From Komagataella phaffii GS115 (lineage: Eukaryota; Ascomycota; Pichiomycetes; Pichiales; Pichiaceae), in the NCBI RefSeq assembly GCF_000027005.1, contig NC_012963.1:186001-250000 (forward strand): a DNA stretch of 64,000 nt, given 5' to 3'. The notes under the pieces were generated by a model, which saw only the letters and a program-made list of their open reading frames with translations, did not search any database and was not told where the DNA came from. Position numbers and translations under genes: made by a program. Positions 22,439 to 31,552 of this stretch are shown piece after piece. How positions within the stretch are numbered: position 1 is the stretch's first letter; each line of letters starts with the position of its first letter.

Positions 22439-22597
22439 TATACCTATGGTTAGTTGAAGCTTCCTAGGTTTTCTTCGCTGAAATTTGATTCCTGTTTTTT
22501 ACTTTAAGACAACATTCGCGGGGTTGTTGTTTCAATAATATCTAATGTACATAGTAAATGAAAGAGATCACACGCTGAATGTAAGACCAGAGCTTGT

Positions 22598-24637
22598 TCA
22601 GCGCTTAGTTCTCTTGGAATGAGGGGAGGATGGTTTAGAACGCTTGAGCGATGTCGCACTGGAAGGTTCTAAAATGCTCTTGTGGGTGATCCGTTGATAA
22701 ACCAACACATAGGCTGAAGGATCTTTGAGGGCCTGTTTTTCAGGCATTGTGTTGACGTATTCGTCGTCGTAGCTAGCCCATGTATTGTCTGGTTGTCTGG
22801 AATAACAAATGTAATGCCCTGAAGAAACGGAACGGCCCTCATGAAGAATCACAGAAAGTAATTTATAACGAGCAGGAAAGTTGGTTGTAGTGTATTCCGT
22901 CATTTCTAGGGTTTCAGGGTATGAGACGCCAGTCTTGACCTTTGTGGACGAGTTAGAGTTCCCATCGTAACGAAATCGTTTAAGATGAATTATAAGCGAC
23001 TCGGGTGCAGTATCAATAGTTGAAACTTTCACAGCGTTGGTTCGTTTATTGCATTTTTCGCAAACGTAACCAGTCTTGTCTTTCTTATCGGTTTTGATCA
23101 ATTCTGAGGAGAAGAAATCCTTTATTGAACGTTCAATAGAATATCGGGATCCAGTGGATTGTTGGACATCATGCTGAACGTTACCGGCTGTGCTTGAATT
23201 TTCTACTTCATTGGTGGAATCAGAATTGGCTTCCGTGTTGGCAGTGCGAACATGGTCAGTTTCACTAGCAGACTTGCGTTTACGGTTATCAAGACTGAGT
23301 GAAAGATCATAGAAATCTTGTTGAGTTTCGCTGATGTGGCCGCAATTCTTGCAGGTAACTTTTTGGTGCAATGAACCTCCAAAAATATCATGAATGATAC
23401 TCGCTCTAAGTTTAACACCTTTAGGAGTGGAATCTTCCTGTAGTCTTGACATTAAAGACATCAAATACTCGTGAGAGTCTTCTTGTTGCCATTTTGACAT
23501 CATGCAATTGATCTCTTCTAACCTTCGAATGAGTTTCTTTGGATTTATATGGAGAGGCGTGTTGCGTCCGGGGGATTTTTCCAATTGCCACATCTTAGCG
23601 GATGTTTCTGCCAATGTCTTAGTAACACTATTTGGAGCAATAACCGATTGGTATTTATTACGGCAGACGTCGTTAAGATAGTGCTGGAAAGCAGGAATAT
23701 GAATCAGAGCTTGAACTGCAGAGTTCATGTAACATGTAACTCCGTGGTTTAACAGACCTAAAGGACGAGATTTTGACATTTGTCTCCAATTCTTGCATAT
23801 ACGAGTGGAATTGTTGGACCCTCTGTCGTCATATAACTCATTCAACTGATAAAAATCGGCCTCGGTAGCAAAGACTTTTCTTTTTGCCTCGATCTCTTCT
23901 TCGTTTTCTGGAGATGTAGGTGGAGTTGCCTGTTTTAGTGCGGAGTCTCTCTTCAGGGATTCAACTTCTGATAAATATGCAGTAGCTGAGCTGGAGTTAG
24001 AGTTGGTACTACCATTGTCCTCTTTGTCTGAACCAGTATCACTAGTGGCCGATGGCACATCGTGATCAAGATTGGTTTCGGCATCTGAACCGGAATCCTC
24101 AGATTGCAGTCCATCCGAGCTTTCAGCGGTATGATAATCACTATCCTCGTCCTCATCACCATCATCATTGTCATCGTCCTCATCATCCTCTTTGTCTACT
24201 TCGTGCTCTTCTTGTTCTTCCTTGCTGGCCTTGAAATCGGTGTCCTGGTGCGCATCGCTATCAACAGAAGGAGATTCCGAACTTTTGTGGTTCAAGTCTT
24301 CCAGATCTTCTCCCAGATCATCATCCAATGGTGCATTCTCAGTGGTGCTTAATACCTTGGGCAACAGTTTCTTCTGCGTGTAGGCTGCTATAGCTTCAGC
24401 CATAGATTTTGGTTTGGGTTTCAGATTCTTGGATTTGTCCCCACCACTTTTGGGGTCTGGCGAAGAACCTCGCTTGAGAGTTTGGGTCAGTGGCGCGGCC
24501 GACACGCTACCAAATGAAACGTAGCTAGATGGTTTAACGGTTACAGAATCTGGACGCTTGGCTGGCTGAAATTCGACTGGCTGAGCCAAAATCCTTTCCA
24601 CCAAGGGCCCTAACGTTCTCTCCTGCTGATTACTCAT
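22598..24637 (-). CDS. UBP10: Ubiquitin-specific protease, Ubp10/Dot4-like
   Basis: 679 residues. The USP domain occupies about 290-650: Cys box GLLNHGVTCYMNS with Cys302, a zinc ribbon (CKNCG and CEKCNKR), and His box GRSVSSGHYICYSR. The N-terminal third is disordered with a long Asp/Glu tract (about 140-200), and the C-terminus ends in a basic SKRTKR, likely a nuclear signal. This layout (acidic N-terminus plus USP) matches Ubp10/Dot4, which removes ubiquitin from histone H2B and PCNA and acts in silencing and the nucleolus; human USP36 is related. A 21-nt A run on the transcribed sense strand lies 32 nt before the ATG. Confidence 0.85.
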   Translation of the reverse strand: MSNQQERTLGPLVERILAQPVEFQPAKRPDSVTVKPSSYVSFGSVSAAPLTQTLKRGSSPDPKSGGDKSKNLKPKPKSMAEAIAAYTQKKLLPKVLSTTENAPLDDDLGEDLEDLNHKSSESPSVDSDAHQDTDFKASKEEQEEHEVDKEDDEDDDNDDGDEDEDSDYHTAESSDGLQSEDSGSDAETNLDHDVPSATSDTGSDKEDNGSTNSNSSSATAYLSEVESLKRDSALKQATPPTSPENEEEIEAKRKVFATEADFYQLNELYDDRGSNNSTRICKNWRQMSKSRPLGLLNHGVTCYMNSAVQALIHIPAFQHYLNDVCRNKYQSVIAPNSVTKTLAETSAKMWQLEKSPGRNTPLHINPKKLIRRLEEINCMMSKWQQEDSHEYLMSLMSRLQEDSTPKGVKLRASIIHDIFGGSLHQKVTCKNCGHISETQQDFYDLSLSLDNRKRKSASETDHVRTANTEANSDSTNEVENSSTAGNVQHDVQQSTGSRYSIERSIKDFFSSELIKTDKKDKTGYVCEKCNKRTNAVKVSTIDTAPESLIIHLKRFRYDGNSNSSTKVKTGVSYPETLEMTEYTTTNFPARYKLLSVILHEGRSVSSGHYICYSRQPDNTWASYDDEYVNTMPEKQALKDPSAYVLVYQRITHKSILEPSSATSLKRSKPSSPHSKRTKR

Positions 24638-24668
24638 AGTGATTAGAGAGTACGTTTCTTCTTTTCCG

Positions 24669-24689
24669 TTTTTTTTTTTTTTTTTTTTT
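24669..24689 (-). repeat. Poly(dA:dT) tract upstream of UBP10
   Basis: An uninterrupted run of 21 T on the plus strand, 32 bp before the UBP10 ATG. Such tracts commonly keep yeast promoters nucleosome-free. Confidence 0.9.
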
Positions 24690-24783
24690 CCTCCTTTCAG
24701 TAATTACTCTTTCGAGAAGAAACCGATATACATGGAAGAACCTATTCTGGAAGATTTAGTAATGCTCTGTGGGGTATATATAG

Positions 24784-26109
24784 TTATGTAGAATGCTTTT
24801 TGGACTGTTCAGCAAGCTTCTTCTCTAACTGATCAAGATATTTATTTCCTGCGGGGTCTGCACGCTGATGAGGGAATAGGTCTGGTGGTGTCGCCTTTAG
24901 TGCAGATGCAAACACATCATTCTCTTTCTCTGGTCCAACGTTCGCAGTGCCTGACTTCTTAGAAGGTTTAGACTTGGAGTTGGATTTTGGTTTCGATCGT
25001 ACTCTTTGCTTGGCGCTTTGTCGTTCTAGCTGGTCAATCAGCTTCTCCGTTTTTTCGTATAACTTATTTTGAAATGTAAAGTCTGACAGTTCTTTACGTG
25101 CTGGCTTGACGATCTTACAATCTTGGATAAACTGACCTCCTGGTAATTCTATGAAATGCTCAGCAAATAGTGCTGCAAGATATGATTGAGCTCCCTGGAT
25201 AGGTGTCTTGAATAAGATGAACCAAATTGGATAAAGCAGCAAATATAGAAGCAAGCCCCAAAGAGATCCAAAGGATAATACGCGGGCTGTGGATGCAGTG
25301 CGCATGAAACCAGGATTGACCACATTAACGCGTAGTTTGGATGGCATTTTATCACCACGGGGAGTGGCATCCAGTCTTCTTTGAAACTCTTGGGCAAAGC
25401 ACCCCAACATTAACTTGGCCCCGCCAAATACCTGCCACGGTCTCTTCGAGGGATACTGAGAATCCAACCACAAAGGGTCATCTAAGGAAACCTGACCCAT
25501 CGCTTGGGTTGTACACGTCGTAAGCACCACCCTGACATCTCTATCTGCTGGTTGTGCCCTTAAAGATGGAGACAGAAGCGCTAATAAATGAAAGTGGCCC
25601 AAATAATTCACCGCCACTTGTCTCTCCACTCCATCTGACGAAGTCGAGCGGGCAGCACCTAGTGGTAAAGCTTCTCCGGCACACCCAACGATTCCATCTA
25701 GTCTTCTTGGAGGTGTATTATCTAGCCAACGTGTAGCAAACTTTCTGACAGAATGCAAATCGGCCAGATCGCACTGCTCTGCATACACCAAGGGATTTCC
25801 GGTTCTCTCTCTCAGGTCGTCCACAAATTCGACTGTCCAAGAACTCGAAGGATCCTTCACCAACAAAATCAGCTGTGCTCCACCTTTTGCTAGTTCTTCA
25901 GCTAACTGGGAGCCAACTCCAGCGGTGGCGCCTGTCAATATATAGACTTTTCCGTGAACATCTCTTTGCCATGGATTCAGTTTCCCTCCACAATATACTT
26001 TCAGTAAACTGAGCGCCACAAACGGTAGTCCATACCGTTTTATAATTGGCCATCCGGGGATTCCGTCAGTTCCCTTTACAACTAAGGTATTAATGATGTC
26101 AATTGGCAT
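24784..26109 (-). CDS. PBR1: Short-chain dehydrogenase-like membrane protein, Pbr1-like
   Basis: 441 residues from the first ATG at 26107-26109. The Rossmann glycine motif is TGATAGVG (about residue 60), and NYLGHFHLL is the conserved SDR Asn segment. The usual NNAG is replaced by VGCAG. The catalytic YxxxK appears as FGGAK, so the tyrosine is a phenylalanine. A hydrophobic segment (LLLYLLLYPIWFILF) follows, then a Lys/Ser-rich tail. The layout resembles Saccharomyces YNL181W/Pbr1, an essential putative oxidoreductase; that assignment is from memory and moderate. It is divergent from IPI3 with only 128 bp between start codons. Confidence 0.7.
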   Translation of the reverse strand: MPIDIINTLVVKGTDGIPGWPIIKRYGLPFVALSLLKVYCGGKLNPWQRDVHGKVYILTGATAGVGSQLAEELAKGGAQLILLVKDPSSSWTVEFVDDLRERTGNPLVYAEQCDLADLHSVRKFATRWLDNTPPRRLDGIVGCAGEALPLGAARSTSSDGVERQVAVNYLGHFHLLALLSPSLRAQPADRDVRVVLTTCTTQAMGQVSLDDPLWLDSQYPSKRPWQVFGGAKLMLGCFAQEFQRRLDATPRGDKMPSKLRVNVVNPGFMRTASTARVLSFGSLWGLLLYLLLYPIWFILFKTPIQGAQSYLAALFAEHFIELPGGQFIQDCKIVKPARKELSDFTFQNKLYEKTEKLIDQLERQSAKQRVRSKPKSNSKSKPSKKSGTANVGPEKENDVFASALKATPPDLFPHQRADPAGNKYLDQLEKKLAEQSKKHST

Positions 26110-26237
26110 GGGTGGCAATAGGATGTATTGAATAGGAATAAACTGTATTATTTACGCACCTGAGATGCCTAACGTGAACATGAAATAATTTTTTTTCGCT
26201 GCTTGTGAACTTTTCTTCCTCTTCACTAGAACTACCC

Positions 26238-27680
26238 ATGGACGAAAGTGTCTTTTATACACCTTCAACTGCAACAGATGCAGCGGAGCTGTCATTTTTG
26301 GCCTCCATCAGATCAAACAAATCTCATGTTCAGTTCCGTCAATGTGCTGCCAACGCTGCTTCCATCACCGGTACCGGTCAAGGTCACAGGTTATTTGTAG
26401 CTTGTCCCGAAAAAGCATTGATACAAGTGTACCTATGGGGAAAGGAATCTCCTGAGCAAAAGATGGCTGTGCCAGAGGAGCTAACCAGTTTATTATGGGT
26501 ACATATATTTGGAGCAGGATTCTTGGTTGGTGGTGGAAAAAGTGGAAGACTGTACGTTTGGGAGTTGGCTTCTGGTTACCTGCTAAGCGCAAAAGAAGCC
26601 CATTATCAAGAAGTTTCATGTTTAGAAGTCTCGCATGATGGCCAAGTCCTTGTTAGTGGTGGTAAAGATTCCAGAGTTCTGATATGGCGTTTGGCCGATC
26701 TGATACAATTCTCATCTGATCCTCTTCCCAAACCAATTCACGTTCTAACGAACCATTCATTACCAATCACGTCCATAGCGCTAACTAAAGGTATCTCTAA
26801 CGACATAAAACTGTTTACCAGTTCTTTGGACGGAGAAGTAAGACATTATAACGTCTCGAATGGCGAATTGTTGACTACTTTTATCTTTGGAGAACCAGTA
26901 AATGCGCTAGCTGTTGATCCAGCGCAGAGATACTTGTATGCTGGCTTATCTTCAGGAACTATTAGACTAGTACCTCTTTTTATTGTCAATCACAAAAATC
27001 AACTTGAGAGTAATACGGGTTGCGGCAAATTGGTTTCTGCAACTTCTGCAGACGATCCAGAATCTCAATTCATCATTACCTCCCATCAAGACAGTCCAGT
27101 TACATGCTTACAAGTTTCTGCGGATGGTGGACTCTTAGTCAGTGCAGATTCAGCAGGAAAGGTTTTTGTCAATGACATAGTTTCTCGTCAAGTTGCTCGT
27201 CAACTAAGGGATTGTTCAGGACCAATATCCACCTTAAGACTACTGATAAACGATCTGGAACGAGTAGAGCCTTCAGATCTCTCTACAAAAGCCTCAACTC
27301 CACGCATATTACCGAACCTTAAGCGTTCTTTGATCAGTGACACAGAAATTTCCAAACATGATATTAATATACCTGCGGCAGGGACACCAGAAGGTGATAT
27401 TGGTAGCCTTGCGTCTGACAACGAACAACTCAAAGAACAATTTGACCTTCGTGGTTTTTGTAACCAAGTTCGAAAAGAACATGTTGTCTATCAACTAAAT
27501 ACCGAAGAAGAGGCAGCTGTGGATCAATCTGTGCAGCAGCAGCAACAAGATACCGACGAAAATGTCTCAACCCAACAATATGCCTCTCAATTGAAGGAGA
27601 TGACCAAAGCTTATAATGAGCTCAAGAGAGTCCATCAAGACTTGTACTCTGAACATTTAAAGCTATTAGATAGAGATTAA
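26238..27680 (+). CDS. IPI3: WD40 protein Ipi3 of the Rix1 pre-60S complex
   Basis: 480 residues from the ATG at 26238 (MDESVFYT); the frame stays open further upstream but without ATG. WD40 repeats are visible: GGGKSGRLYVWEL, VSGGKDSRVLIWRL, FTSSLDGEVRHYNV and LVSADSAGKVFVNDI. The C-terminus is a Gln-rich stretch plus a short coiled coil (QLKEMTKAYNELKRV). Ipi3 works with Rix1 and Ipi1 and the AAA ATPase Rea1 to process ITS2 and remodel nuclear pre-60S particles, and it has a DNA replication licensing role in Saccharomyces. A 7-codon upstream ORF lies at 26165-26188. Confidence 0.88.
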   Translation: MDESVFYTPSTATDAAELSFLASIRSNKSHVQFRQCAANAASITGTGQGHRLFVACPEKALIQVYLWGKESPEQKMAVPEELTSLLWVHIFGAGFLVGGGKSGRLYVWELASGYLLSAKEAHYQEVSCLEVSHDGQVLVSGGKDSRVLIWRLADLIQFSSDPLPKPIHVLTNHSLPITSIALTKGISNDIKLFTSSLDGEVRHYNVSNGELLTTFIFGEPVNALAVDPAQRYLYAGLSSGTIRLVPLFIVNHKNQLESNTGCGKLVSATSADDPESQFIITSHQDSPVTCLQVSADGGLLVSADSAGKVFVNDIVSRQVARQLRDCSGPISTLRLLINDLERVEPSDLSTKASTPRILPNLKRSLISDTEISKHDINIPAAGTPEGDIGSLASDNEQLKEQFDLRGFCNQVRKEHVVYQLNTEEEAAVDQSVQQQQQDTDENVSTQQYASQLKEMTKAYNELKRVHQDLYSEHLKLLDRD

Positions 27681-27707
27681 AATGCATTTAGTTATAATAT
27701 ACATCGA

Positions 27708-28097
27708 TTACTTTTTTCCCTTTCGGGTAGGTGATAAAGGTCTATTGAAGCCTTTCGTACGATTCACATATTGTCGGTATTGACTTGGCTTGAAAGTTTT
27801 GGCACCTGAGACATCAGTACCACCAACCTTCTTCATCTTGGTGGTACCAAATCCTCCAAAGCCCATGACTTTCATCATGGCCTCGTCCACTTCCACCTCG
27901 GACTCCAGGTCATTCTTGGGTTTTTCACTGGGTCTACCTCTCGGTGTGTCAATCTCGGTACTCCCCTCATCGGGTTTCGGAGAAACCTGTCTCTCTCTGT
28001 AGTCAACGTCGTTTCTTGAAGGACTCTTTTCTCTTCTGTCAGGTTCAACAGACTTCCTGCTTTTGATATTAAACTTGATTTTGGGTCTTTCTACCAT
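27708..28097 (-). CDS. U4/U6.U5 tri-snRNP 27 kDa protein homologue (SNRNP27 family)
   Basis: 129 residues. The C-terminal half carries the family core: VMGFGGFGTTKMKKVGG followed by SQYRQYVNRTKGFNRPLSP. The N-terminal half is charged and rich in Arg, Ser, Pro and Glu. In other eukaryotes this protein sits near the U6 ACAGA helix in the spliceosomal B complex and influences 5' splice-site choice. To my knowledge Saccharomyces cerevisiae has no clear counterpart. It converges with IPI3 (27 bp between stops) and is divergent from NOP6 with 87 bp between start codons. Confidence 0.85.
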   Translation of the reverse strand: MVERPKIKFNIKSRKSVEPDRREKSPSRNDVDYRERQVSPKPDEGSTEIDTPRGRPSEKPKNDLESEVEVDEAMMKVMGFGGFGTTKMKKVGGTDVSGAKTFKPSQYRQYVNRTKGFNRPLSPTRKGKK

Positions 28098-28184
28098 GTG
28101 TTATCACCCATCTATTGAAGAGGAAGAGGCTATCGCGTTTCTCAAAAAAAAAATTTTGTTCTTCTACCAGGATCGACTTGCACA

Positions 28185-28829
28185 ATGGGTGAAGAAAAGC
28201 TAACCAAGAAACAGAAAAAGGCCTTGGAGTTTAGAAAATCCAAAGAGGAGAGGGAAATATCCAAGAAAGAGAAGGCTGAGAAGTTGGAACAAGAAGCAAA
28301 GCTGAAAGCTGAAAAAGAGGAAGAAGAAGCCAAAAGGAAAGCCGATGCACCCAAGAAAAAGAGGAAAACCAGAAGAGGGAAAGGTGGAAAGATATCAGGA
28401 CCAAGGTTCATTCTGTTTGTGGGTAATCTGAGTTTCAAGTGCACAGAGGAAGATTTGAAAAATCATTTTAAGAATTGCTCACCTGATACTATTAGACCTC
28501 GTCTAGATAAAGGATTTGCGTTCCTGGAATTCAAACAGGACGATGTCAATGTGAGAAAGAGAATGGACATAGCCATTTCAATGCATCACACAGTGTTGAA
28601 CGACAGAAAAATCAATGTAGAGCTTACCGCTGGAGGTGGAGGAAACTCTACCACAAGATTGGAAAAAATAAAAGGTAAGAATGACAAACTATTACAGGAA
28701 AGAAAGGACAAAATCAAAAAGAAACTGGCCACGGATATGGCAAAGGCCAAGGAGAAGGAAGAAGGATCCAAGGACACGGTAAAGGTTGTTGGTATACATC
28801 CAGACAGAGCCAAACTAATTCAACAGTAA
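28185..28829 (+). CDS. NOP6: Nucleolar RNA-binding protein Nop6
   Basis: 214 residues (the Saccharomyces protein has 225). A Lys/Glu-rich coiled N-terminus (about 1-70) precedes a single RRM (RFILFVGNLSFKC as RNP2; GFAFLEF as RNP1), then a basic helical tail. Nop6 binds the 5' part of 18S pre-rRNA and helps early 40S assembly with snR30. The ATG at 28185 is the first in frame. A run of nine A at 28144-28152 lies just upstream. Confidence 0.92.
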   Translation: MGEEKLTKKQKKALEFRKSKEEREISKKEKAEKLEQEAKLKAEKEEEEAKRKADAPKKKRKTRRGKGGKISGPRFILFVGNLSFKCTEEDLKNHFKNCSPDTIRPRLDKGFAFLEFKQDDVNVRKRMDIAISMHHTVLNDRKINVELTAGGGGNSTTRLEKIKGKNDKLLQERKDKIKKKLATDMAKAKEKEEGSKDTVKVVGIHPDRAKLIQQ

Positions 28830-28953
28830 TGACTACGATATAAACTAAGAATTAATAAGAATATGAAAACAGAGCATTAAAAAAAAATGGGTCACAACCT
28901 TTAAAATTAAGTATCTAGAGTGTCAATATGGTACATGCAGATGTGAAATAAAA

Positions 28954-29715
28954 CTATAAAATCAAACATTTTTTGCTCTTCCTTGTCTTGAACTTCTGTA
29001 GACGACCGGAAGCGGGATTGGGTGCAGTAGTAGATTGCTTTTGATCTGGCTTATTAGATGTCGTACTCGTAGTGGTGACGTTAGTAGAGTTGTTGGTGAC
29101 GGTGGTAGGGCTAATGTTGTTACTGGACTTGGATGGCACTGGAGGCGATGGCTTGGCATCAACATTAGGCTGGCCTGCTTGCACAACAGCAGAAATAGCA
29201 TAATCAAATATTTCTTTGACTCCCTGCTGGGTAGAAGCAGAACACTCCAGGTAATTGACGCAACCCAGCTCTTTAGCTAGTGCTTCACCTTCCTCTTGAG
29301 TGATTGGATCGTATCCCATCTCATGAAGACTGTCCAAGGTATGAGGGTCATCTCTCAGATCAATCTTGGTACCGACCAGCAATATGAGCACATCAGAAGG
29401 GACATGATGGCGAATTTCAATAATCCATTTGTTCTTGACATTTTCAAACGAAGTTGGCTCAACTACAGAGAAACAAATTAGGAAGATCTCAGTTTGGGGA
29501 TAGCTCAGTGGTCTCAATCGGTCGTATTCCTCTTGTCCTGCTGTATCCCACAGACCCAACTTAAACGGTTCTCCGTTGACTAAAACATTTGCAGAGTAGT
29601 TGTCAAACACTGTGGGGATATAATCATGGGGGAAACGGTTCGTGGTATAGCTGATCAGCAAACATGTTTTACCGACAGCACCGTCACCTACAACAACACA
29701 TTTGATGCTTCTCAT
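28954..29715 (-). CDS. RAC1: Rac-type small GTPase
   Basis: 253 residues. GTPase motifs: P-loop GDGAVGKT (10-17), switch I with [13 protein letters not shown] (57-61), TKID and the Rho insert helix. The effector region and [20 protein letters not shown] are of the Rac/Cdc42 type. The C-terminus is [11 protein letters not shown]: a polybasic stretch and a CLIL box for geranylgeranylation. Between the G domain and that tail is a Ser/Thr/Asn/Pro-rich linker of about 60 residues, so the protein is longer than the usual 190-200. In fungi that have it, Rac drives polarised growth and filamentation; Saccharomyces cerevisiae lacks it. A diverged Cdc42 paralogue is the main alternative. Confidence 0.88.
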   Translation of the reverse strand: MRSIKCVVVGDGAVGKTCLLISYTTNRFPHDYIPTVFDNYSANVLVNGEPFKLGLWDTAGQEEYDRLRPLSYPQTEIFLICFSVVEPTSFENVKNKWIIEIRHHVPSDVLILLVGTKIDLRDDPHTLDSLHEMGYDPITQEEGEALAKELGCVNYLECSASTQQGVKEIFDYAISAVVQAGQPNVDAKPSPPVPSKSSNNISPTTVTNNSTNVTTTSTTSNKPDQKQSTTAPNPASGRLQKFKTRKSKKCLIL

Positions 29716-31077
29716 TCTGATATATGTATATAGGGGTCAAGAAGTGATTAGTTCTAAGAGAGAAAAAAAAAACACTCAACGTAACGAACAATAGGGAGCA
29801 AGAATAATCTCATTCAGGGATCCTTGCATCACCTGAAAATGGACGACAAAGTTGTGGTAAGTGATGTTTGGATGAATGAGTATTAATTAAAAAAGTGATA
29901 GCCGGTGAAAAGATAACGGTGTTTCAACCGTCTATAGTACTTCAGTAATACCCGATAGAGACGGTTGCTCCACAAAAGCTGCCTTCCAGTTCAACTGTGG
30001 TGAATTGTGCTGACAATGGATTGCTTCTTCCGGAGAGCAATGTACCAGTATCCTTTAGCTATTGCCTTTTATGATTGAGAATTTCTAGAAGTAGTAAACC
30101 ATCGTCGGATCTCCACAAAAACCTAATTAGCTTGATGATCCAGCTGTTGCAATGGTAACCGTGTGCTTGGCTTTCAAAAGGTTATTTTCCTCACTCGATT
30201 TTTCATGAGCGCCTGATTCTCGCTAACAAATGTAAATGTGAGATTGTAGAATAATATCACCATAGAGGCTAGTTACTCAAATATCAACCAGTCTGACAAT
30301 TACATAACCTTCCCAAACGAGCGATGCCAAACACGGTGATGCTATGAATGTTGACCATGTATTCATCGTACCATATACTGTAGAAATGTCTGGCTATCTT
30401 TCAGCTTTCCATTGATTAATTAATCTCCATTATCTCTCGGGTATATCACCAAGGCAGCCATTGAATGCACGGTACAGCCAAAACATTAGGAATTGCCTAT
30501 TCATTGCAACGCAGTCAAAAACTGCCAACTTCCCAATCAACGAACCAATTAGCTCTAGCAAACGATTAAGCCGAAGGTTTCTTTGATGTGTTTTGTCAAC
30601 ATAATCCGTGTATGGTGTCGATCCGCCCAAGTACTATAGCAACGTTCCATGGAACGATTTTTTTTCTAACGGTAGTTCCAGTCTAGAACGTGAACCGAGA
30701 ATATTTTCAAAGCGAAGCTTTGACGGATTTGCACATTTGACTACCACTATCGGACATAGCGTCACAGAGAACAATTAACGCTACGCGCAATTTTTGGGCG
30801 CTTTCTGTTGTAACTATTGTTTAAAAACCCGAATGCGGACAAACGCGCTTTGTTGCCTAGTGAACAATCGCGTCTTGCATGAAAACAAAACGGTACCTTG
30901 CTATCGCCTGGACAACATGCCACAGCCACCCGGACCGTGTATTCTGAAGCGCATTTGCTTAAGAAACAAAAACATTTGATTTTCAGTATAAAAGCACATT
31001 GAAATTCCCTACTCCTCTTCTCTTCCTTCTTTAGTTTTACTAATTCATCCACTTTGGTCACTCGTTTAATATCAAAA
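29716..31077. promoter_or_regulatory. Divergent intergenic region between RAC1 and the Ccw12-like gene
   Basis: 1.36 kb without a supportable coding gene. A strong TATA box, TATAAAAG, is at 30987-30994, 84-91 bp before the Ccw12-like ATG, followed by a CT-rich leader. An inverted repeat (CAACCGTCT at 29925-29933 and AGACGGTTG at 29959-29967) lies near the RAC1 end. A short ATG frame followed by GTAAGT is at 29839-29862. The length is unusual for this gene-dense window and suggests complex control of the small secreted protein. Confidence 0.5.
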
Positions 31078-31359
31078 ATGCAATTCTCTACTGTCGCTAT
31101 CGCTTCTATCCTCGCTGCTGCTGTCTCTGCTGAGACTGTTGTCGCCACCGTCAAGGAGGTTTCTACTACCACCTCCACTGACACTGACTGTGCCGAGACC
31201 GTCACCGACTGTCCAGCTCACAAGACTTACACCCACAGTCAGAACATTTCTAACCACACCGTTTCCACCATCTCCAAGGGTGCCGCTGCTGGTTTGACCG
31301 GTGGTTCTTACGTCGTTGGTGCCGCTCTTGTTGCTGGTGCTGCTGTTTTGGGATTGTAA
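31078..31359 (+). CDS. Small Ccw12-like cell-wall mannoprotein, probably GPI-anchored
   Basis: 93 residues from the ATG at 31078; the frame is open to 31054 but only through a non-ATG codon. The N-terminus MQFSTVAIASILAAAVSA is a signal peptide that starts like Saccharomyces Ccw12. The middle is Thr/Ser/Val-rich with two Cys (38 and 45) and N-glycosylation sites NIS and NHT. The C-terminus is a hydrophobic GPI-type tail (VVGAALVAGAAVLGL) preceded by small residues. Codon use is highly biased, which with the long promoter and strong TATA box suggests very high expression. The family call rests on signal, composition and tail. Confidence 0.75.
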   Translation: MQFSTVAIASILAAAVSAETVVATVKEVSTTTSTDTDCAETVTDCPAHKTYTHSQNISNHTVSTISKGAAAGLTGGSYVVGAALVAGAAVLGL

Positions 31360-31552
31360 TTTAATTAATCCATAGATTTTAAATACCCCAAATTCAACTT
31401 TTAAACACTATTTTGTATGGTAATAATTTCATTAATTGCCCTATAACTGGGAGACTTGTCAAGTTTATTATTTGTTTTGAAAAACAGACTAAAACTGGCC
31501 GCGATACACAACCTATTTTGTCATCCCCTACAATATCAACAACCTAGAGAGA

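Noticed and set aside
24104..24383. Frames opposite the acidic part of UBP10
   Set aside because: They arise from the Asp/Glu codon run on the other strand.
30130..30225. Possible C/D box snoRNA (TTGATGA then CTGA, flanked by TTAGC and GCTAA)
   Set aside because: The 3' half of the terminal stem is five bases away from the D box and no rRNA guide match could be shown; boxes this short occur by chance.
30430..31205. 66- and 147-codon minus-strand frames in the RAC1 to Ccw12-like gap
   Set aside because: The longer one overlaps the Ccw12-like gene and its promoter and has a composition created by the opposite strand; neither resembles a protein family.
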